From Bolinopsis microptera (Eukaryota > Ctenophora > Tentaculata > Lobata > Bolinopsidae): 64,000 bases of DNA. This document shows, piece after piece, positions 55,288-64,000 of this stretch. Each line of letters starts with the position of its first letter. Positions within the stretch are counted from its first letter, which is position 1. Under the pieces are notes generated by a model. The model made no database searches and was not told where the DNA came from. It worked only from the letters and a program-made list of their open reading frames with translations. The translations under genes were made by a program, and so were the position numbers. The stretch lies in contig NC_087074.1 in assembly GCF_026151205.1 (NCBI RefSeq), positions 14,440,167 to 14,504,166 on the forward strand. The letters are read 5' to 3'.

Positions 55288-58200
55288 GACTGCTACAGTT
55301 ACATTACTGGGAACAGTAGTATACTCGCCACACTGTGCTACTACGGTAACATTACTGGGAACAGTAGTATACTCGCCACACTGTGCTACTACAGTTACAT
55401 GACTGGGAACAGTAGTATACTCACCACACTGTGCTACTACGGTTACATTACTGGGAACAGTAGTATACTCGCCACACTGTGCTACTACAGTTACATTACA
55501 GGGAACAGTAGTATACTCGCCACACTGTGCTACTACGGTTACATTACTGGGAACAGTAGTATACTCGCCACACTGTGCTACTACAGTTACATTACTGGGA
55601 ACAGTAGTATACTCGCCACACTGTGCTACTACAGTTACATTACTGGGAACAGTAGTATACTCGCCACACTGTGCTACTACGGTTACATTACTGGGAACAG
55701 TAGTATACTCGCCACACTGTGCTACTACGGTAACATTACTGGGAACAGTAGTATACTCGCCACACTGTGCTACTACGGTTACATTACTGGGAACAGTAGT
55801 ATACTCGCCACACTGTGCTACTACAGTTACATTACAGGGAACAGTAGTATACTCGCCACACTGTGCTACTACGGTTACATTACAGGGAACAGTAGTATAC
55901 TCGCCACACTGTGCTACTACAGTTACATTACTGGGAACAGTAGTATACTCGCCACACTGTGCTACTACAGTTACATTACAGGGAACAGTAGTATACTCGC
56001 CACACTGTGCTACTACGGTTACATTACTGGGAACAGTAGTATACTCGCCACACTGTGCTACTACGGTTACATTACAGGGAACAGTAGTATACTCGCCACA
56101 CTATGCTACTACGGTTACATTACTGGGAACAGTAGTATACTCGCCACACTGTGCTACTACAGTTACATTACTGGGAACAGTAGTATACTCGCCACACTGT
56201 GCTACTACAGTTACATTACTGGGAACAGTAGTATACTCACCACACTGTGCTACTACGGTTACATTACTGGGAACAGTAGTATACTCGCCACACTGTGCTA
56301 CTACAGTTACATTACTGGGAACAGTAGTATACTCGCCACACTGTGCTACTACAGTTACATTACTGGGAACAGTAGTATACTCACCACACTGTGCTACTAC
56401 GGTTACATTACTGGGAACAGTAGTATACTCGCCACACTGTGCTACTACAGTTACATTACTGGGAACAGTAGTATACTCGCCACACTGTGTTACTACAGTT
56501 ACATTACTGGGAACAGTAGTATACTCACCACACTGTGCTACTACGGTTACATTACTGGGAACAGTAGTATACTCGCCACACTGTGCTACTACGGTTACAT
56601 TACAGGGAACAGTAGTATACTCGCCACACTGTGCTACTACAGTTACATTACTGGGAACAGTAGTATACTCGCCACACTGTGCTACTACGGTTACATGACT
56701 GGGAACAGTAGTATACTCACCACACTGTGCTTCTACGGTTACATTACTGGGAACAGTAGTATACTCGCCACACTATGCTACTACGGTTACATTACTGGGA
56801 ACAGTAGTATACTCGCCACATTGTGCTACTACAGTTACATTACAGGGAACAGTAGTATACTCGCCACACTGTGCTACTACAGTTACATTACTGGGAACAG
56901 TAGTATACTCGCCACACTGTGCTACTACAGTTACATTACTGGGAACAGTAGTATACTCGCCACACTGTGCTACTACAGTTACATTACTGGGAACAGTAGT
57001 ATACTCGCCACACTGTGCTACTACGGTTACATTACTGGGAACAGTAGTATACTCGCCACACTGTGCTACTACGGTTACATTACAGGGAACAGTAATATAC
57101 TCGCCACACTGTGCTACTACAGTTACATTACTGGGAACAGTAGTATACTCACCACACTATGCTACTACGGTTACATTACAGGGAACAGTAGTATACTCGC
57201 CACACTGTGCTACTACAGTTACATTACTGGGAACAGTAGTATACTCGCCACACTGTGCTACTACGGTTACATTACTGGGAACAGTAGTATACTCGCCACA
57301 CTGTGCTACTACGGTTACATTACTGGGAACAGTAGTATACTCGCCACACTGTGCTACTACGGTTACATTACTGGGAACAGTAGTATACTCGCCACACTGT
57401 GCTACTACGGTTACATTACTGGGAACAGTAGTATACTCGCCACACTGTGCTACTACAGTTACATTACTGGGAACAGTAGTATACTCGCCACACTGTGTTA
57501 CTACAGTTACATTACTGGGAACAGTAGTATACTCACCACACTGTGCTACTACGGTTACATTACTGGGAACAGTAGTATACTCGCCACACTGTGCTACTAC
57601 AGTTACATTACTGGGAACAGTAGTATACTCGCCACACTGTGCTACTACAGTTACATTACTGGGAACAGTAGTATACTCACCACACTGTGCTACTACGGTT
57701 ACATTACTGGGAACAGTAGTATACTCGCCACACTGTGCTACTACAGTTACATTACTGGGAACAGTAGTATACTCGCCACACTGTGTTACTACAGTTACAT
57801 TACTGGGAACAGTAGTATACTCACCACACTGTGCTACTACGGTTACATTACTGGGAACAGTAGTATACTCGCCACACTGTGCTACTACAGTTACATTACT
57901 GGGAACAGTAGTATACTCGCCACACTGTGCTACTACGGTTACATTACTGGGAACAGTAGTATACTCGCCACACTGTGCTACTACAGTTACATTACTGGGA
58001 ACAGTAGTATACTCGCCACACTGTGTTACTACAGTTACATTACTGGGAACAGTAGTATACTCACCACACTGTGCTACTACGGTTACATTACTGGGAACAG
58101 TAGTATACTCGCCACACTGTGCTACTACGGTTACATTACAGGGAACAGTAGTATACTCGCCACACTGTGCTACTACAGTTACATTACTGGGAACAGTAGT

Positions 58201-59654
58201 ATACTCGCCACACTGTGCTTCTACGGTTACATGACTGGGAACAGTAGTATACTCGCCACACTGTGCTACTACAGTTACATTACAGGGAACAGTAGTATAC
58301 TCACCACACTGTGCTTCTACGGTTACATTACTGGGAACAGTAGTATACTCACCACACTGTGCTACTACGGTTACATTACTGGGAACAGTAGTATACTCGC
58401 CACACTGTGCTACTACGGTTACATTACTGGGAACAGTAGTATACTCGCCACACTGTGCTACTACAGTTACATTACTGAGAACAGTAGTATACTCGCCACA
58501 CTGTGCTACTACAGTTACATTACTGGGAACAGTAGTATACTCGCCACACTGTGCTACTACAGTTACATTACTGGGAACAGTAGTATACTCGCCACACTGT
58601 GCTACTACGGTTACATTACTGGGAACAGTAGTATACTCGCCACATTGTGCTACTACAGTTACATTACAGGGAACAGTAGTATACTCGCCACACTGTGCTA
58701 CTACAGTTACATTACTGGGAACAGTAGTATACTCGCCACACTGTGCTACTACAGTTACATTACTGGGAACAGTAGTATACTCGCCACACTGTGCTACTAC
58801 AGTTACATTACTGGGAACAGTAGTATACTCGCCACACTGTGCTACTACAGTTACATTACTGGGAACAGTAGTATACTCGCCACACTATGCTACTACGGTT
58901 ACATTACTGGGAACAGTAGTATACTCGCCACATTGTGCTACTACAGTTACATTACAGGGAACAGTAGTATACTCGCCACACTGTGCTACTACAGTTACAT
59001 TACTGGGAACAGTAGTATACTCGCCACACTGTGCTACTACGGTTACATTACAGGGAACAGTAGTATACTCGCCACACTGTGCTACTACAGTTACATTACT
59101 GGGAACAGTAGTATACTCGCCACACTGTGCTACTACAGTTACATTACTGGGAACAGTAGTATACTCGCCACACTGTGCTACTACAGTTACATTACTGGGA
59201 ACAGTAGTATACTCGCCACACTGTGCTACTACAGTTACATTACTGGGAACAGTAGTATACTCGCCACACTGTGCTACTACGGTTACATTACTGGGAACAG
59301 TAGTATACTCGCAACACTGTGCTACTACGGTTACATTACAGGGAACAGTAATATACTCGCCACACTGTGCTACTACAGTTACATTACTGGGAACAGTAGT
59401 ATACTCGCCACACTGTGCTACTACAGTTACATTACTGGGAACAGTAGTATACTCGCCACACTGTGCTACTACGGTTACATTACTGGGAACAGTAGTATAC
59501 TCGCCACACTGTGCTACTACAGTTACATTACTGGGAACAGTAGTATACTCGCCACACTGTGCTACTACAGTTACATTACTGGGAACAGTAGTATACTCAC
59601 CACACTATGCTACTACGGTTACATTACAGGGAACAGTAGTATACTCGCCACACG
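55288..59654 (+). repeat. 48-bp minisatellite array 1, about 91 units
   Basis: Unit TGCTACTACAGTTACATTAC + TGGGAACAGTAGTATACTCG + CCACACTG. Because 48 is divisible by 3, one plus frame is open for 1,461 codons (16-residue unit YYSYITGNSSILATLC, one N-glycosylation sequon each). The second plus frame is also largely open, and the minus frame (VPSNVTVVAQCGEYTT) is interrupted by TAG at units with CTATGC. Variants recur in 144-bp (three-unit) blocks, e.g. CTCACC at 56235, 56380, 56524 and again at 57532, 57676, 57820, a higher-order repeat. Coding status is undecided. Confidence 0.95.
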
Positions 59655-60561
59655 GTACTAACTGTCGAAAAATCGTGGTACTAACTGTTTTTTGGTATAT
59701 AGAATAAGATACCCACCAAGAAATTGCTTTTTTTTTAAAGAGCTCATTTAAACTTTAAAGGAAGACTTTTAAAAATTTTAAAAATTTAAAAAAAACCCAA
59801 AAAAAAAACTTTAAAAAACCTCAAAACCCATTCCCAAAATTGAAATTTGAGGTAAAATGGGTTTTTTGGGGTTAGCACCCCCTTTAGTACCATGTACTAA
59901 CTGTTTTTCTGGAAAATGGGCAGTAGACCCACCAGTTAGTATCATGTACTAACTGTGTTGTTAGAAGAAAAAATGACCCACCCACCAACGTCATGTCCGG
60001 TACTAAGTGTATGATCCCCCCCCCCCCCCCCCCCCCCCCGTTGTAGGCGCTTTTTTGAACCATTTACAAGCGATTATAAGCGCTTATAAGTGGGGTGCAA
60101 TTTAGCTGTTTATAAAGCGCAAATAAAGCGCTTATAAGCGCTTTTTTAATTGGGTCAGGAAAACGCTATATTACATCTTATAGCAATAAAAAGCGCTTTT
60201 TTGAATTATGACATCAATTATAGTCGATTATAAGCGATTTTTTTTTAACCGTTTATAATCGTAAAAAAATCGATTGTAAACGGGTTTTTTAAAGAAAACG
60301 CCGAGAAAGCGCTCAATAAGCGATTATCAGCGCCGATAATAAAATATCGTTTATGGAAACTTGCCGGTATGTTATCATTTGAGTACACCCTATATAACTA
60401 TAATACGTGCTACCAAATACAGGTCTCTATTATTTTAATAACATGAAGGTGCACAGAAATTCGAGTCGTTATTTGTTAATTTATGCATATTTAAATTACT
60501 CTTATAGCCTACATTGAAAGCCTAATTATGATCACAAAGACACCGGACTCCACTGTTCAAA

Positions 60562-60774
60562 CTAATCGTTATCACGAACAGCTGGATTGTTGAATCCATC
60601 AGCAGACAGAACAAGTTGAGCCAATAAAGAGTTAACTATAACACCTCCATTGTAGCATTGTCCATACTCAATATAGTCAATAGCATTTAAAGCAGATACT
60701 GCACGTGACCAATTGACGCGTGATCCACTGATCGCGTGACCGATGCTGCACAGACAAATATTATCAAGTTCCAT
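60562..60774 (-). other. Minus-strand open frame of unknown nature (copy 2 only)
   Basis: 70 codons: MELDNICLCSIGHAI..., ending FNNPAVRDND-stop. In copy 1 the same stretch lacks 8 bp and is frameshifted. The 8 bp (AGCATTGT) look like a slippage duplication or loss. No family recognised. Confidence 0.3.
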
Positions 60775-61976
60775 AGTTATTACTTATTTGAGATTAAATG
60801 GTACACCTTGTCTCGAGAAAAACCATTAAATAGCTTTGAACCCTCCCCACTGAAATAGGGATTATATAACTACTTAGTTCTAATGAGATCTGCCACAATC
60901 TGGGAAATGGTTATTATTGAAAGTCATGATTCTACTGGAGCTGGTGTGGGATCATCAAAGAGAGAATGTCCTCTTAATTCTATGAAAAGCCAATTCGGGG
61001 AAAGGAAAAAGATAAAAAGCATATTGTTAATCGTTCCGGAATTTAATTTTACATGTGGCAGGAGATAGGATAGTTAGGTCCAATTTATGATTGATCAATT
61101 AAATAAATATGTCGTGTCTCGAAAAAATTCGGCGTAAACTTCTTGAGATCGGTTCCAGTTCTCAAGAACAAAAAATTGTTCGTGATATTCAATAAAGAGA
61201 ATCATGACTGGTTAGTGGTTAACGTGGACAAAATGAAACAAAGCAAATATGTAGCTGGAGAAATAAGATGAAATACAATTGTCGCCTTGTCTCATTTTGT
61301 CAACGTTCAGGAATCGACCGGGACATGATTTCAGGCCTGACCGTGACCAAGAATTCTGAATCAAGACCACTACCACTACCAACTCACGCGACGCGTGAGT
61401 TGGTAGTGGTAGTTGGTAGTGGTAGTGGTTGCTCAATAATTAAACCTAGAAATCCCATAAATTTAACTTGGATATCACCTTAATTTACCGGGAAGTATCT
61501 GATGTTTAACTTCTCGACCGGCAGCCGGCAAGTAAAATAAATGGCAAGTTTCCTTAAACGAAATTTTATTATCGGCGCTGATATTGGGCGCTTTTTCGGC
61601 GCTTTTTTTAGTTTTAGTCGATTATTTTAATTATAGTCGATAATAAGCGATTTTTTTTTGAACCGTTTATAATCGTAAAAAAATCGATTATAAACGGGTT
61701 TTAAAAAAAAGCGCCCAATAAGCGATTATCAGCGCCGATAATAAAATTTCGTTTATAGAAACTTGCCAAATAAATAGCATGCGAAATAAATCAAACTCTT
61801 CAAAAATTGATGGAAATATGAAGTATATATATTTAAATACTAGCAAGAACCCAATCTTTTATTTTTCAATTGTATACCTATCTTAAATACGGTTTTTGCG
61901 TAAAGTCGCGTCAAAGTTGATGCCGTGGTGTCAGTAAAATTGTACGGATAAACACATTATATAATATATTATATTA

Positions 61977-62195
61977 TTATATATATCTCGTTTTATATGT
62001 TATAGTAAGATTGGGGTAAAAAACGGCGAATGGTTGTCTTTCTCCCTCGGGATCAGAGTTGTTGAGAATAATATTATTCCAGATAAGAAGCTTCCCTCCA
62101 TTCCCATCAAAGATAGAATGTTGACTGGACACAAACCCACCACTCCACTGGTAATAGCAGCTCTCCCTCACTAATATACCGGCTTCAGAGTTCAC
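61977..62195 (-). other. Conserved minus-strand open frame, possible exon (copy 2)
   Basis: Identical to the copy 1 frame. It lies immediately downstream, on the minus strand, of minisatellite array 2, whose minus frame here is open through all units and ends VTVAVSWKQSN-stop. A spliced minus-strand gene with a repeat exon is possible but unproven. Confidence 0.35.
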
Positions 62196-62230
62196 ATAAT
62201 TTGCTGGTATTAATTTGATTGCTTCCAGGA

Positions 62231-63296
62231 GACTGCTACAGTTACATTACTGGGAACAGTAGTATACTCGCCACACTGTGCTACTACAGTTACATTACTG
62301 GGAACAGTAGTATACTCGCCACACTGTGCTACTACAGTTACATGACTGGGAACAGTAGTATACTCGCCACACTGTGCTACTACAGTTACATTACAGGGAA
62401 CAGTAGTGTACTCGCCACACTGTGCTACTACGGTTACATTACTGGGAACAGTAGTATACTCGCCACACTGTGCTACTACAGTTACATTACTGGGAACAGT
62501 AGTATACTCGCCACACTGTGCTACTACAGTTACATTACTGGGAACAGTAGTATACTCGCCACACTGTGCTACTACGGTTACATTACTGGGAACAGTAGTA
62601 TACTCGCCACACTGTGCTACTACAGTTACATGACTGGGAACAGTAGTATACTCGCCACACTGTGCTACTACAGTTACATTACAGGGAACAGTAGTGTACT
62701 CGCCACACTGTGCTACTACGGTTACATTACTGGGAACAGTAGTATACTCGCCACACTGTGCTACTACAGTTACATTACTGGGAACAGTAGTATACTCGCC
62801 ACACTGTGCTACTACAGTTACATTACTGGGAACAGTAGTGTACTCGCCACACTGTGCTACTACGGTTACATTACTGGGAACAGTAGTGTACTCGCCACAT
62901 TGTGCTACTACAGTTACATTACTGGGAACAGTAGTATACTCGCCACACTGTGCTACTACGGTTACATTACTGGGAACAATAGTATACTCGCCACACTGTG
63001 CTACTACAGTTACATTACTGGGAACAGTAGTATACTCGCCACACTGTGCTACTACGGTTACATTACTGGGAACAGTAGTATACTCGCCACACTGTGCTAC
63101 TACGGTTACATTACTGGGAACAGTAGTATACTCGCCACACTGTGCTACTACGGTTACATTACTGGGAACAGTAGTATACTCGCCACACTGTGCTACTACA
63201 GTTACATTACTGGGAACAGTAGTATACTCGCCACACTGTGCTACTACAGTTACATTACTGGGAACAGTAGTATACTCGCCACACTGTGCTACTACA
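62231..63296 (+). repeat. 48-bp minisatellite array 2, about 22 units
   Basis: Same unit as array 1 with its own variants (GTGTAC in place of GTATAC at several units, absent from array 1). The plus frame runs on past the array into a hydrophobic tail (LPVCSIAAAAFLLYYMIY) and a stop at 63386; a second plus frame ends in a hydrophobic tail too. Confidence 0.95.
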
Positions 63297-64000
63297 GCAG
63301 CAGCATGCTCGGTATTATCACTCTACCTGTATGTAGCATTGCTGCTGCTGCATTTTTGTTATATTATATGATATATAAATACACTTAAAGTGTGATAATG
63401 TTTATAACGTGTAAAATTAAGTCATCAGAAGCAAACATACTGAACATATTATGTTGTAGACCTAGCGTGGAGTTCGCCAAGCCAGATAGAGCTGTCGCCT
63501 TGATTTATTATATAGGTTTATTATTAAAGTGACAATTTGATAAATCATGACCTTTCAAAGCCATACTTCACTGAAATGTTATCGGAGTGTATCGCATAAC
63601 TAGGCTACTAGCTCAGATATTATAGTAATTATGACTTATATTACATAATATGTTATGTATAACACGTACTTATAATATGTTACTATGTTACTCACCATGT
63701 CCCCGTTCACTGTAAACTACTGTAGTTTCTGTACCTTGAATATCATGTGGCAGCTAGCCGCTAGGTGCTTCTTATATGTAAGAGGACATGATGGAGGCCT
63801 GTATTAATTGCATTATTCAATTACATATCTATCTATAACTAATCAACACACTTTCCATAGACACGTACCGTTTCTGGGATATTACACAAAGTTCGTCTCT
63901 GCATAGTCCATCTGTCAGGAGCCACAACAAATAATATTCAAACACTCCGGCTGTTTGCTGTCTGCAGGTGGTAGTCGTGAATCTTGATATTATATTAAGT
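63297..64000. other. Right flank, no gene recognised
   Basis: Begins with an imperfect inverted repeat of CAG/CTG triplets (63296-63352). The remainder is AT-rich with no exon of RSK or other genes seen. Confidence 0.5.

Larger units (their letters stand above)
52704..59652. repeat. Segmental tandem duplication, copy 1 (~6.95 kb)
   Basis: From CGGTACTAACTGTCG onward this segment is repeated at 59653-63296 almost base for base. Differences: 28 versus 24 C, an 8-bp gain in copy 2 near 60655, a 12-bp loss near 61135 and a much shorter minisatellite in copy 2. Copy 2 starts abruptly inside the last minisatellite unit of copy 1. Confidence 0.9.
59653..63296. repeat. Segmental tandem duplication, copy 2
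   Basis: Offset from copy 1 is 6,943-6,955 bp. It includes the right half of the poly-G/C element, the right part of the foldback copy, the MITE (61543-61767), the hairpin (61369-61413) and minisatellite array 2. Confidence 0.9.

Overview
The window is nuclear DNA from an intron-bearing animal. The kinase exons are clearly metazoan (a p90 ribosomal S6 kinase start and N-terminal kinase domain). The DNA is AT-rich and full of non-LTR retrotransposons, terminal-inverted-repeat transposons and young tandem arrays, and it carries a 2A-type ribosome-skipping motif. Together these fit an early-branching aquatic invertebrate such as a sponge or cnidarian, but I cannot name the species from the sequence. 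I found no rRNA, tRNA, CRISPR or prokaryotic operon structure. LAYOUT: (1) 1-4626, minus strand: a three-exon gene running off the left edge. Its predicted product is a hydrophobic leader, a 2A motif, an SGNH hydrolase, an Ala/Pro-rich linker, an AlkB-type 2-oxoglutarate/Fe(II) dioxygenase, 19-residue repeats and 23-residue STPR-like DNA-binding repeats. It probably belongs to a large mobile element and is my best candidate for something undescribed. (2) 5095-6388, plus strand: the last five exons of a RecQ-family helicase, with a likely frameshift and no visible helicase core. (3) 6400-17900: mostly non-coding, with diverged local duplications, small repeats and copies of an interspersed repeat. 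(4) 17943-26518: three non-LTR retrotransposon relics, one with PHD, endonuclease and reverse transcriptase domains and tandem 317-bp upstream repeats, one inserted into the arm of a perfect hairpin. (5) 27374-47564, plus strand: six coding exons of an RSK kinase spread over 20 kb. Its first intron holds an opposite-strand gene for a divergent mRNA-cap-methyltransferase-like protein, and an intron of that gene holds an intronless class A GPCR on the same strand as its host, a two-level nesting. (6) 35950-53420: DNA transposons, including a Harbinger-type MITE with poly-G tracts, a TA-flanked element, and a foldback family built from AGCGCTTATAAGCGCT-like units with 8-bp target duplications, one copy 4.1 kb long with 1.3-kb arms. 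(7) 47700-51300: tandem ~300-bp repeats split by a non-LTR element with an intact 814-codon frame. (8) 52700-64000: a ~6.95-kb tandem duplication. Each copy carries a 48-bp minisatellite (about 91 and 22 units) and conserved minus-strand open frames of unknown nature. The host genes (RSK, methyltransferase-like, GPCR, RecQ) show no shared pathway; they are neighbours by nesting and transposon expansion. The next RSK exon lies beyond the right edge, so everything from 47565 rightward is probably inside an RSK intron.
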